64,000 nt of DNA from Haloarcula marismortui ATCC 43049. GTDB lineage: Archaea; Halobacteriota; Halobacteria; Halobacteriales; Haloarculaceae. Positions 8,357-17,474 of this stretch are shown piece after piece. The position numbers were made by a program, and so were the translations under genes. The notes under the pieces are model-generated. The model was not told where the DNA came from. It made no database searches and worked only from the letters and a program-made list of their open reading frames with translations. The stretch is taken from positions 186,001 to 250,000 of the forward strand of contig NC_006395.1 of NCBI RefSeq assembly GCF_000011085.1, in the 5' to 3' direction. The stretch's first letter is position 1, and each line of letters opens with the position of its first letter.

Positions 8357-8494
8357 TCAAGTCCGAACATGGCGAAATTCTAGTACCCCACCGACGACAA
8401 CGCTCATTATTGACAGGGCGATCCAGAACACCCAGATAGCATCACTTCTCACCGGGAACGTTTCATGAATACTCCTGAACGGTGGATCGTGCAT
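8357..8494 (-). CDS. Candidate small single-span membrane protein
   Basis: A 45-codon ORF from an ATG at 8494. It has a polar N-terminus, one hydrophobic segment (AIWVFWIALSIMSVVVGGVL) and a short basic tail. It overlaps a 13-codon hydrophobic ORF (ATG at 8370, stop at 8329-8331) starting MFGLDFFLIAKIF, and both lie upstream of the binding-protein gene on the same strand. Composition suits a small membrane subunit, but I recognise no family and it could be a gene remnant. Confidence 0.35.
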   Translation of the reverse strand: MHDPPFRSIHETFPVRSDAIWVFWIALSIMSVVVGGVLEFRHVRT

Positions 8495-9060
8495 TGTCTG
8501 CCCCAGTTAGTCTACGACAGGTCATCGGCCTCACTGAAGCCATTCTGTGCCTTGCTTGCAGTGCGAGTGACTGACCACGCCATTACTGCAGTGTATGTTG
8601 CACAACTTCACTCTGTGACGGAATACCTCGATATTTTCTGTCCTTACTATACATATGCACTTTCTAGTGATAAATTCGCTATAATATAGCCATAACAAGC
8701 CAAGTACGACAATAAGAAAGATACTAGTAAAAACTCAAATATATAAACAAAAATATGGGGTAGGAATTGTGGGCCTTTGTTTTTATACTCGACATTCTAG
8801 TCACAAGAATACACCAGACTCACCAAATAGTGATATATTGTGGCTAGATCGCCTTAGACGGTAAGACCTGGTTTAGCTTCAACTGTATATGATCTCTGCG
8901 ACAGCAAGTCCGTAAGCTGCTATACCGAACACAGGTGTCCGATACTAGTGGCCAACAGGCCTGTTGAGTTCGCTGGGACCTCTCACATAACATCTGTACA
9001 GATGTTATTGCCTTTCGGCTTCAGCTCTAGGCCATAGCTTTTTAAACGAAACTTGGTACG
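8495..9060. other. AT-rich intergenic region, nothing recognised
   Basis: About 0.57 kb with low GC and many stop codons in all frames. A short plus-strand frame at 8465-8689 has no family resemblance and overlaps the small membrane ORF antisense. No RNA gene, repeat or mobile-element end was recognised. Confidence 0.4.
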
Positions 9061-9237
9061 ATGGATTGTAAATCTTCGTTGGGGCTTTCAGCTAACTATG
9101 GCTCCGAAAACAGATCTTCAATCTTGGAGGGTGAGCGGAGTGGAACCTCACCCGGAAACTTCCTCGAAATACGATACTGTGATTGCGCTGTGCACCGTCT
9201 TGACTGGAATAACACGACAGCCGCTATTGGCACATAA
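9061..9237 (+). CDS. Candidate small ORF, unknown
   Basis: A 58-codon frame from an ATG at 9061. A TATA-like TTTTTAAAC at about 9037-9046 lies just upstream, compatible with a short leader. The product is polar, with a Cys near the start and a CDC-x2-H cluster around residues 40-45. I recognise no family. The frame could be chance in a 1-kb gap; the promoter-like element is the only supporting evidence. Confidence 0.25.
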   Translation: MDCKSSLGLSANYGSENRSSILEGERSGTSPGNFLEIRYCDCAVHRLDWNNTTAAIGT

Positions 9238-9291
9238 CTGAGCTTCAAGACAATATATCAGCGACAGAATTAGAAAAGCCGAACGACTCAG

Positions 9292-10362
9292 TTACAGTTC
9301 GACGACATCGCTGCTCTCCGCAGCCTCGTGAATTGCTCGGATGATCCGCATATCTTGGAGGCCATGGCGACCGTCCGGGACAATCTCAGCATCAGTCAAA
9401 ACGCGGTCAGCGAAGTAATCGAACTCCTCTCGCATTTCATCCTCCGCGTCGAAGTTCTCGTGTTCGACAGTTACTGTGGTCTCGTTCCGAGACAGATGGA
9501 GTTTCGCTTTCCCGTGGAACGCTGGACGGAGTTCGATCTGCCCGTCCGTTCCAGTTATTTTCAGTTGCGTATCACGGTGGGCGTTCTGGCTATCGGTCGT
9601 GACCATTTTCACACCGTCTTCCAGCGCAAGCAATGCTCCGGAGCGTTCATCAGGCACGTCCTCGAAGGCCTCCCCATGAGAATCCATCTGTGACTGCACC
9701 GCCAGCGGTTCTCTTTCGAGCAAGAACCGAGTCGTGTTAATCGAGTAAATCCCGAGGTCCATCACTGAGGTGCCATATCCTGACAGGTCCGGATCGAGCC
9801 GCCACTGGTCTGTGTTCGGATTCATCTCAAGCAACGGCTGGCTATTGTTGCCGTATACGGATACTGGCTCACCGATGAATCCGTCTTCGATGAGTTGCTT
9901 TGCACGCCTGACGGCGGGGTCAGTTTGCATTCGATAGGCGATCATCAGCGGCACGGCGGCGTCCTCACAGACCTCAACCATCTCCTCTGCCCGTTCGACT
10001 GTTGACTCCATTGGTTTCTCACACAGGATCGCTTTGTCTAACTCCGCGGCTGTTTTGGCGTACTCTAAATGGAAAGCGTTCGGTGTCCCGATGTAGATGG
10101 CATCAAACGCGTCGGACGCCTTCCCGTCGTGGAACTCTTCGTAACTTATCCCGTGGTCTACACCGTTTTCGTCGGCGAGACGTTTGGCTTTCTCCGAGGA
10201 ACTACTGACAAACGTCGTGACTTCACCTAGATCAGAGTCTTGAATCGCGGGGAGTGCCAGGTCGATTGTCCACCAACCGAGGCCCAACAGTGCGTACCGA
10301 ACCGTTCCGTCCGTTGTGGTTTGCCAGTCACGTCCGTTATAGGCATCAATCCAATCTTTCAT
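9292..10362 (-). CDS. gfo6: D-xylose 1-dehydrogenase (NADP+), Gfo/Idh/MocA family
   Basis: A 356-residue oxidoreductase. The N-terminal Rossmann fold is near residues 22-120, with YALLGLGWWT as the nucleotide-binding turn and the catalytic family motif CEKPME near residue 115. The C-terminal alpha/beta domain contains WRLDPDLSGYGTSVMDLGIYSINTTRFLL. The unusual GLGWWT turn and overall layout match the haloarchaeal xylose dehydrogenase (Gfo6/Xdh), which oxidises D-xylose to xylonolactone in the oxidative pentose pathway. No other pentose gene is adjacent. A TTTTAAACG-type AT element just upstream of the ATG may be promoter sequence. Confidence 0.82.
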   Translation of the reverse strand: MKDWIDAYNGRDWQTTTDGTVRYALLGLGWWTIDLALPAIQDSDLGEVTTFVSSSSEKAKRLADENGVDHGISYEEFHDGKASDAFDAIYIGTPNAFHLEYAKTAAELDKAILCEKPMESTVERAEEMVEVCEDAAVPLMIAYRMQTDPAVRRAKQLIEDGFIGEPVSVYGNNSQPLLEMNPNTDQWRLDPDLSGYGTSVMDLGIYSINTTRFLLEREPLAVQSQMDSHGEAFEDVPDERSGALLALEDGVKMVTTDSQNAHRDTQLKITGTDGQIELRPAFHGKAKLHLSRNETTVTVEHENFDAEDEMREEFDYFADRVLTDAEIVPDGRHGLQDMRIIRAIHEAAESSDVVEL

Positions 10363-11093
10363 ACGAATCCATTTTAAACGCCGGCGGTAAAAACTTCGGA
10401 TTCTGGGGACGCAAACACCACGCTGGTGGGAGGAACATGGGGACTCTCGTTACAACTTCGACCGAACGCGTGTTTCCCAACGGCGGTGCTTGATGGTGTA
10501 TAAGCTCTGGTCGTTTTCCCGCCTGTTCTACTGGTGAGTGGGGCGATGTCGCCGCAGTCAGTCATTATTCGATACTGCGATAGCATTACAAACAACCTGT
10601 TGTTACTCAGGTGCTATTATGACCTTTTTGACTGTGAGAAAAATAGAGAGAAATCACAGGTTGAACCTTCTCGTTCAGCAGTTAATACAGTATTATATGA
10701 GTAGGTGTAACCTAATAAATATGAATGCACCAGAATTATCGGTATCTTGTTCGCTCTGTGAAGGCATCACCTAAATATAGTTCAGAATATATGTTAGTCT
10801 GACATATGAATTAATACGTGGACTATTACGTGGGTGTCGGATTCTGTGAGTTGTGTCTCCATTCAAACTCTGATACATTGCTAGTGATCTATATCGGCCG
10901 GTCTGAATTGATAGTTGGGTTGAGGAGGTCGATTCCGATTATTTCGTGCCGGATAAATCTCAGCTACAGCTGCCTATCTCATATAAATATAAACTCTATA
11001 TTCGACCGTGGTGTAGCCGTAGCGAGCGCATATTCATGTTTCGAGGAAGTGGAGCATTATGACATTGGTACATCTTACAGGGAGTTACAGCGC
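10363..11093. other. Intergenic region before phnM, no gene recognised
   Basis: About 0.73 kb. The first part (to 10550) is moderately GC-rich with no coherent frame; from about 10600 it is strongly AT-rich. An open frame extends the phnM ORF up to 10818, but that extension has non-haloarchaeal composition and no homology to PhnM. A ribosome-binding-like GGAG lies at 11081-11084 before the ATG at 11094. Confidence 0.45.
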
Positions 11094-12239
11094 ATGAACA
11101 ATAATGAAAACCAGACATTGATATCAGGAGGAACTGTTGTTACGCCTACTACTGAAATAGAGAAGGGGACAGTAGCATTCTCTAACGGGAAAATCGTCTC
11201 AGTGGAAGCAGAATCTCATGACAACCCTGATATTGATGCGACGGGTAAATACGTTCTTCCTGGATTGGTAGATCTCCACGGTGATGACATCGAACGGCAC
11301 CTTTTTCCAAGAGCGGAAGAGCGTGTCGACACAACTATCGCTCTGGATCGATGCGATATAGCCAATGCCAGTGCGGGAGTTACGACAAAATATCACGCTA
11401 TCTCATTCGAGGACGTTCCAGATGATAACCGGAGTATCGAATTAGCCCGTCGCCTCGCCGAGCAGATACGAAATTTCAACTACGAAACTGGCGCCCGAGT
11501 CGACAACAGACTCCATATGCGGTGTGAGCTCACCAATGAAGCGTCAGTTGACGCTGTCTCGGAAGAAATCAAATCGGGGGGCGACCTCGTATCTCTTGTC
11601 ACACACGTTCCTGGAACAGGTCAATTCACCGGCGAAAACACACTTGCACAGCGCTATGACCGCTCTGACGGGGAATTAGAAACAGGGCTTCAATCCCTCA
11701 AAACACGTCGCAGTGGTGTCCCCGAAGCAGAGTTGCTCGCGCGCGCACGAGAGGTCACAGAATTAGCGAGCAATAGAAATATGACGGTCGCTTCACACGA
11801 CGATGAAACTGTTGCGAGTGTAGATAACGCTGCTGCCATCGGGGTAGACATCAGTGAGTATCCGCTTTCCCACCGTGTTGCGCAGCGTGCAACCGAGCTA
11901 AACTTGACCGTTGCAATGGGTGCTCCGAATGTGGTGCGTGGCGGGAGCCTGTGGGACGGGCCCGATGCGTCTCAGGCAATCAAAGACGGCGTTGTTGACA
12001 TCCTTTGTAGCGACTTTCGTCCGCAATCACTGCTTAGTTCTGTGTTCATTGAAAACGATGAGCCGCTCAAAGACCGGGTGTTTCGTGTTTCTACTGCACC
12101 AGCTGCTGCTGCCGGCCTGTACGACAGAGGGCGGTTGGAGTGCGGGGCAAGGGCCGACATTATCATCGTCGATCCAGATCCGTCTCCATCTATAGCACGA
12201 ACATATGTTGCCGGCGACCAAGTGTATTGCTCGGCATAG
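11094..12239 (+). CDS. phnM: PhnM-like ribose 1-methylphosphonate 5-triphosphate diphosphatase (amidohydrolase superfamily)
   Basis: Starting at the ATG at 11094 gives 381 residues, the family's length. The order of motifs fits PhnM: an N-terminal beta sandwich, LPGLVDLHGDDIERHLFPR with metal-ligand His and Asp, LVSLVTHVPGTGQF, VASHDDET, and the PhnM hallmark MGAPNVVRGGSLWDG followed by CSDFRP. In the C-P lyase pathway it removes pyrophosphate from the ribose methylphosphonate triphosphate before cleavage. No phnGHIJKL gene is in the window, so it is isolated here. It may serve a C-P lyase cluster elsewhere. Confidence 0.85.
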   Translation: MNNNENQTLISGGTVVTPTTEIEKGTVAFSNGKIVSVEAESHDNPDIDATGKYVLPGLVDLHGDDIERHLFPRAEERVDTTIALDRCDIANASAGVTTKYHAISFEDVPDDNRSIELARRLAEQIRNFNYETGARVDNRLHMRCELTNEASVDAVSEEIKSGGDLVSLVTHVPGTGQFTGENTLAQRYDRSDGELETGLQSLKTRRSGVPEAELLARAREVTELASNRNMTVASHDDETVASVDNAAAIGVDISEYPLSHRVAQRATELNLTVAMGAPNVVRGGSLWDGPDASQAIKDGVVDILCSDFRPQSLLSSVFIENDEPLKDRVFRVSTAPAAAAGLYDRGRLECGARADIIIVDPDPSPSIARTYVAGDQVYCSA

Positions 12240-12298
12240 CCTACTCAGTACGTGTACTGCGTGAAAATTGGGTGCGGAACCAAACCGTTCTTATCCGG

Positions 12299-12934
12299 CT
12301 ACTCGCTGTCCGGTGCTTCCCGCTCAACTGACCAGTGATAGACGGAACACGCGCCTGCAACACCTACGACCAGGGAGAACAGTCCGAAAACCATGGTCCC
12401 GGAAAGTGAGAAGGCGACAGAAGCAGCGAGGACCATTGCGCCCAGCACCGAGACAGCTGCATAATACCGATACCACTGTCGATTCTCCGCCTCCTCCTCA
12501 GAGCGGTTGAGGTACTTTTCGAAGTCGTCGGCCTTCTCGGTAAGGGTGATATGCCCACGGTCTTGGTTGAAATCGATGACACCGATATCGTCCATCTTCG
12601 GTAGATGGCACTGGTACAGTCCGACGTACACGCGCTTGCGCTCACTTGATGTCAACGCATCAGTCGTGGTTTCGTTTTCGATGGCCGCGACGTGTTCCGC
12701 AAGTTCTCCAAGAGATACCTGTTCGTCCCGTTCTCGAAGAAAATGGAGGACCTCTCTACGGCGGCTGTTTTTCAGTATTTCAAAAATAACGTCCAGAGAT
12801 GCACCGTGGCCGTCCTGCTCCTGCGGCGCTGCTTGGTCGGCACTGCTTTCGTTCCCTTTTGACGCTGGGACGGATTCATCGCTCAGTTCATTATTCGGTT
12901 CTGCCTTCGTTTGTGCGGTGTCTTTGACTCCCAT
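12299..12934 (-). CDS. DUF7344-type winged-helix regulator with two membrane spans
   Basis: A 211-residue protein from the ATG at 12934; an ATG at 12970 would add 12 residues. After a low-complexity acidic leader comes the winged helix (VIFEILKNSRRREVLHFLRE...SERKRVYVGLYQCHLPKMDDIGVIDF), matching the haloarchaeal DUF7344 domain. Two hydrophobic C-terminal segments (AAVSVLGAMVLAASVAFSL and FGLFSLVVGVAGACSVYHW) would tether it to the membrane. A paralogue with the same architecture lies at 44250-44804. Such proteins are presumed membrane-bound transcription regulators. Confidence 0.8.
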   Translation of the reverse strand: MGVKDTAQTKAEPNNELSDESVPASKGNESSADQAAPQEQDGHGASLDVIFEILKNSRRREVLHFLRERDEQVSLGELAEHVAAIENETTTDALTSSERKRVYVGLYQCHLPKMDDIGVIDFNQDRGHITLTEKADDFEKYLNRSEEEAENRQWYRYYAAVSVLGAMVLAASVAFSLSGTMVFGLFSLVVGVAGACSVYHWSVEREAPDSE

Positions 12935-13715
12935 ATTTACCCACTTCCTGTGTGCTGCGACATCGTCCACCCGTCTGGAATCGCGCTCACACAGCCCCCC
13001 GGCTGTATCGACGGAGCGTTACGCTGTCAGCCAGCATTTCAAATCAACATCACCTTGCCACTTAATACTTTGTTATGTAATATATTAGATAGTTTTTCTT
13101 TGATTACCGCCAAGGATAGTAAGTAGTTGATTCGGTATTCTGGGAGTAACAGTGCTCTTCGAATCAATATCCGGTGATCCACGGTACGGGGGTGTTTTGG
13201 CGTGCGTTGGAACACGATAAATACATAGAATGACCGTTTCATTTGCTGAGGCGCAGATATATTGTACTTATACGTAATTGCACTCTCTATGATTGTACAA
13301 GATAAATCATCGCGTATACTGTCTGTTTCCGTTGGCTGTACAAGTAACGTAATCCTATGAACCCCAATTGAAGGGCTACCTGCACCGGTACAATGACGTT
13401 GCACGTACGAAACCATTGATGGAACTTTCCTTGGGATGGTCGTCAGGAATTGGAACCGTACGAGCTCTGCAGTATCGGTTGTTGACTGGTGGCCGAACAA
13501 GTAGGTGGAACGCGCGATCTGTGAATCAGATGGAAGAGCGATATTACTCACCATATACTCAGTATGTGGGGTAATCAACCGGAATGGTGTATGGTTACGA
13601 AGCGAGAGCAAGCGACACGAGCGAAACAATTAACCATAGGCACATGGAATATCATTGTACACGAGTTTGTGTCCAAGAAAAGTAGTTGGTACACTCGTGC
13701 ATACGAATAGATACG
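12935..13715. other. Intergenic region, no gene recognised
   Basis: About 0.78 kb between the two regulators. It has mixed composition. A long minus-strand frame (13039-13629) is rich in Arg, Ser, Thr and Ile with little acid, unlike real haloarchaeal proteins here, and resembles nothing known. No mobile-element terminus or RNA gene was seen. Confidence 0.4.
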
Positions 13716-13997
13716 ATGGCAGACTTTGATCAGTGGGACGAAGTGAGCTACGTAATCAGTTCACGGTATCGAGTCGAGACTCTCCGCCGGTTGTCAGAAG
13801 GCCCTGCGACACCGTCGTTAATCGCGGACGATAGAGAAATGAGTATTGCTCACGTTTCACGTGCCTTGCAAGAGCTTCGTGAGTCGGAACTGGTCGATCT
13901 ACTAGTTTCGGAAGATCGGAAAAAAGGCCGTGTGTACGACATTACTAAGAAGGGTGTCGATATTTGGGAAACAATCGAACGGAAGAATATGGCATAA
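13716..13997 (+). CDS. Small winged-helix DNA-binding protein
   Basis: A 93-residue protein from the ATG at 13716; the in-frame GTG-type start at 13686 would add ten atypical residues. Almost all of it is one winged helix: YVISSRYRVETLRRLSEG, then ATPSLIADDREMSIAHVSRALQELRESELVDLL and a wing ending GRVYDITKKGVDIWETI. This is the MarR/ArsR-like single-domain regulator common in haloarchaea. Its target is unknown; it lies upstream of the surface-protein gene on the same strand but 391 bp away. Confidence 0.8.
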   Translation: MADFDQWDEVSYVISSRYRVETLRRLSEGPATPSLIADDREMSIAHVSRALQELRESELVDLLVSEDRKKGRVYDITKKGVDIWETIERKNMA

Positions 13998-14388
13998 CTG
14001 CCGCGTCTCGGCCTTGAACTGACATGATCGTACAGGCGCGTCGACTTAGAATTATCTCCGCCTTTCTTCGGTTTGAATTGAACTATGTCTAGACCTGGAT
14101 ATCTCGCGTATACGCGACTCCGTAACAGCAACTCCGGTACTAGGTCATAATTTGGTGCGCTTTCCACAGGCCCAATTACGGTTAATTGAGACGCCAACAA
14201 ACGGTATCGACTTACTACGACTGTGGCTGTCAGTTCATCGTTTGACGGACGCGTCTGGTGGTAAACGAATGCTACCCATTCCGAGACATCGTCTAAGGAA
14301 ACCCGGTTTCGGATATTGAATGCAAAGAGTGTCTACTGACTAGTATAGCGGTCGTAACAATAATGATTTGTAACCTACCCGCGTACGC
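13998..14388. other. Intergenic region, nothing recognised
   Basis: About 0.39 kb. No coherent frame, RNA gene or repeat is visible. It presumably contains the promoter of the surface-protein gene at 14389. Confidence 0.4.
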
Positions 14389-16236
14389 ATGTTGTCAATA
14401 GGCTCCGGAAAATTACTGATTGGATGCGTCGCTGGACTCTTAGTCCTTGGCGGCGCTACGCTAGGGCTTGGAATCGGTGGCTTCGCTGATGTGCCGGCAG
14501 ATTCTGAGACCACTGTGGGCGAGGACGAACTGGAGATACGCGCTGTGCAGACGCCAACTGAAATTCGGCCGGACGAGCCGTTACGTGTGCAACTTCGACT
14601 TACAAACGCAGGGTCGGAGACGACAACGAAACAAGTAGCGCTACAATTGAGTGGGGATGGAGACCAACAGTCTCTCGAAACGGTAGCGACAAAACAAGTC
14701 GAGGTTTCGGCAGCTGAACCGACGAACGTGACCCTGACTGTCGAGCCTGAGCAACTCAGTTCTGGAGAGTACACGTACGCCGTTGCTGTCGGTGAGTCTT
14801 CCTCCCCGGAGACAACTGGGAGTGTGGCTGTCCTCACTCCGCCTACGTTTGTACTCGACGATACCACTGAAAACGCTACTATCGTCCGTGGAACGAACGT
14901 CTCGATCCGAGCAAACCTGACCAATGCCGGTGCATATCGCGGCGTCCAGACCGTTCGAATCGCTGTCGATGAGGACCAGAACGGCCAATACACCGATGCT
15001 GAAAGGCTGGACGAGAGCGTATACTCGCTTGCGGGCGGCCAGAGTCAAGTGAGCACTGCCACGGCCCACACCACTGATATGGAACCCGGTCGATACCAAT
15101 ACAAGATCGCCACGGAAAACACAACAGCGACTGGCACCCTCTCTGTCCAGCAACCGGCGACGTTCCGAGTGCAGAACACGACAGCACCGGTCAACGTAAC
15201 GAAAGGCGAAACTGCCAATGTCTCCGTAGTCGTCAAGAACGTTGGTGATGTGGACGGTACCGACAATGTCACAATCCGCAGTGATTCCCTGAACACCACC
15301 TATTCGCGCTCTGTTTCACTTGCTGCCAACGAAACGACAACGGTGTCTATTGGAGTGAATACGACAAATTTGAGCAGCGGGACACACAACCATTCCCTTG
15401 GAACTAGTACTGACACAGACCCTGTCTCGATGACGGTTCAGGACAGTCATTTCGAGGTATCGGATCTGGATGGACCAAATGTTCTGTACGTCGGTGATAT
15501 GGCTGTGTTCTCCGCAGACGTAACGAACACCGGTAACATCACCGGAACCCAATCGATCCAGCATCGCATCGACAGCGATGACGACGATCGACCGGAGGCC
15601 TACGGCGTCGACAGAAACGTCACGCTTGCACCCGGCGAGTCGACTCGCGTTCGGTTCGAGATTGACTACACGGTAACTGACTCGACAGAGTACCCCGTAG
15701 AACCACTGAGACTGCAGACGTACGTCCATGGAATCTATTCAGAAGACGCGCGTGCGTCAACAGCGATGTCGGTCAAGCCGTCATGGGCAAAAGACGGAGG
15801 ATCAAGCAGTTATAGCGGGAGTACCAGCGTCTCTGAGGGTGATCGCGCTTCGCTTGATGAAATAACTCAAGATAAGTACGGACGCCACTATGATGAGGTG
15901 AGCGGTGAAACGAAGCGCCAGGTCGAAGAGATTCACGAACGCCAACCGTTCGCAGACGGCCTTGCGGCCGCAGAGGTACGAACGCGTGAGGAAATCGCCC
16001 GGCAAGAGTATGATGCCGATGTGAAAGCTGGCGAGAAGTTTAATTTCACTGGATTAGATATTGAAACTCAACAGAAGGTTGAATCAGACTTTGATGCACA
16101 GTTTGAGACTGATTCCGGTGACCGAATTGAGTCATGGGACGAACTGGCCAACGACACATACGAAACGTCGTATGAAAATCTAACTACTAGTCGCCAGGCA
16201 GACATCAGGACGACGTATCAGGATCAATTCGAATAA
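14389..16236 (+). CDS. Large exported protein with CARDB-like repeats
   Basis: A 615-residue protein. Residues 8-30 are a hydrophobic N-terminal anchor or signal (LLIGCVAGLLVLGGATLGLG). Residues about 45-470 contain four Ig-like CARDB units, each with a recurring pattern of I(R/V)AV...NTG or NAG, a V(S/T)V strand and an S(S/G)G(T/E)Y turn. There are many N-glycosylation sequons (NAT, NVS, NLT, NTT). The last 150 residues are charged and helical without repeats or a C-terminal anchor. It is probably a cell-surface glycoprotein. No PGF-type C-terminal sorting signal is seen. It stands directly before the glycan locus, which could modify it. Confidence 0.75.
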   Translation: MLSIGSGKLLIGCVAGLLVLGGATLGLGIGGFADVPADSETTVGEDELEIRAVQTPTEIRPDEPLRVQLRLTNAGSETTTKQVALQLSGDGDQQSLETVATKQVEVSAAEPTNVTLTVEPEQLSSGEYTYAVAVGESSSPETTGSVAVLTPPTFVLDDTTENATIVRGTNVSIRANLTNAGAYRGVQTVRIAVDEDQNGQYTDAERLDESVYSLAGGQSQVSTATAHTTDMEPGRYQYKIATENTTATGTLSVQQPATFRVQNTTAPVNVTKGETANVSVVVKNVGDVDGTDNVTIRSDSLNTTYSRSVSLAANETTTVSIGVNTTNLSSGTHNHSLGTSTDTDPVSMTVQDSHFEVSDLDGPNVLYVGDMAVFSADVTNTGNITGTQSIQHRIDSDDDDRPEAYGVDRNVTLAPGESTRVRFEIDYTVTDSTEYPVEPLRLQTYVHGIYSEDARASTAMSVKPSWAKDGGSSSYSGSTSVSEGDRASLDEITQDKYGRHYDEVSGETKRQVEEIHERQPFADGLAAAEVRTREEIARQEYDADVKAGEKFNFTGLDIETQQKVESDFDAQFETDSGDRIESWDELANDTYETSYENLTTSRQADIRTTYQDQFE

Positions 16237-16571
16237 CCACTCTTTCTGTCAGGAGTAATCGCCGTACATGGGCCCTTCTCGGAATCGTTCTAACGAGATA
16301 TTTATGCATCTAACAGTTCACTGTATATGACCGCTAACCCTGGAAAGTAAGGAATAACAATAGATTGATTTGTCCAACATGGTGACAGAGAGGGGCCCTA
16401 CTGGTGGCCGGTGAGTGGCCCCACAACCTACCATGACTATCACTGAACCAGAGGTTGCTATTGGCGCGTGGGTCTGGCATGAAAGCCGACCCGGGATGAG
16501 TAGCTCCCTTTTCGGTAACTCTGTGCGTACCGTAGCGGACTCACTCCACTCACCAACAGGGGGGACACAGA
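16237..16571. other. Intergenic region with a GC-rich hairpin-like segment
   Basis: About 0.33 kb. A segment around 16393-16421 can pair GGGGCC with GGCCCC-type arms around CTGGTGGCCGG. A 48-codon plus-strand frame (16433-16579) ends inside the start of the glycosyltransferase gene, but has no recognisable homology. The glycosyltransferase itself starts at a GTG. Confidence 0.4.
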
Positions 16572-17402
16572 GTGTATAAAGGCTCTACCGTCGGTGTCGT
16601 CGTTCCGGCACACAACGAAGAGGGGTTCATCGGTGAGGTCATCGACTCACTTCCGGAGTACGTCGATCAGGTGTTCGTTATCGACGACTGCTCGACAGAT
16701 GGCACATGGACCGAAATCAAGGAATACGTGGATACTGAGGTGAAACCCGCAAGTGTGACCGGGGACTCCGCACAACAAATAGTTGTCGCCGACGGGGCCG
16801 GGACAACGGTATCTGAAAGCCAGACGTTTCTCGATAAGCGGATCGTCCCAGTCCGTCATCAGACTAACGGCGGTCGCGGGGCTGCCGTACAAACCGGATA
16901 CGAGCTAGCGCTTATGAGCGACATGGATACGGTTGCAGTCCTTGATGGCGACGGCCAGATGGACCCGAACATCCTCGATGAGATACTCGACCCAGTCGTT
17001 GAGGGGGATGCGGATTACGCGAAAGGCAACCGCCTCATATCGCGACGCCACTGTACTCAGATGTCCAACTGGCGGCTGTTCGGGAATGCGCTCCTCACGA
17101 TGCTGACCAAGATTGCCAGCGGACACTGGCAAATGCGCGACCCACAGAACGGATACACCGCGATTTCCGCGACGGCGCTTGACCAGCTCTCGCTGAACGA
17201 TCTGTTTGACGACTACGGATTTCTGAACGATATGCTCATTCAGTTAGACGCCAATGGACTGACTGTTCAGGATGTGCCGATGGAGGCGCTTTATGGCGAC
17301 GAGTCGAGCGGAATCAGATACAGTTCGTTCGTTCCGAAGCTCTCTATGCTGCTCCTGCGACGGTTCTTCTGGCGAATCGGTAAGAAGTTCTTCAGACTGT
17401 GA
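16572..17402 (+). CDS. Family 2 glycosyltransferase (DPM1-like)
   Basis: A 276-residue GT2 enzyme from a GTG start; the sequence VGVVVPAHNEE begins at the expected distance from it. The nucleotide-sugar pocket motifs are VIDDCSTDGT and the DxD-containing VLDGDGQMDP; the acceptor region shows RDPQNGYTAIS, as in dolichyl-phosphate mannosyl/glucosyltransferases. Hence it probably transfers a hexose to a dolichol-type lipid or a lipid-linked glycan on the cytoplasmic face. It is the first gene of the surface-glycan region. A DUF1616 membrane protein gene follows after 72 bp. Confidence 0.85.
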   Translation: MYKGSTVGVVVPAHNEEGFIGEVIDSLPEYVDQVFVIDDCSTDGTWTEIKEYVDTEVKPASVTGDSAQQIVVADGAGTTVSESQTFLDKRIVPVRHQTNGGRGAAVQTGYELALMSDMDTVAVLDGDGQMDPNILDEILDPVVEGDADYAKGNRLISRRHCTQMSNWRLFGNALLTMLTKIASGHWQMRDPQNGYTAISATALDQLSLNDLFDDYGFLNDMLIQLDANGLTVQDVPMEALYGDESSGIRYSSFVPKLSMLLLRRFFWRIGKKFFRL

Positions 17403-17474
17403 CCAGTTCTCCAGATGATACGTCGTCCGATTATGTAGTTCCTACTTATATCGGACCAGTGGAGACAGTATCGC

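Noticed and set aside
13039-13629. 196-codon minus-strand frame
   Set aside because: Composition is basic and Ser/Ile-rich, unlike haloarchaeal proteins here, with no recognisable domain.
16433-16579. 48-codon frame overlapping the start of the GT2 gene
   Set aside because: No family resemblance and no promoter or ribosome-binding evidence; the overlap alone does not support it.
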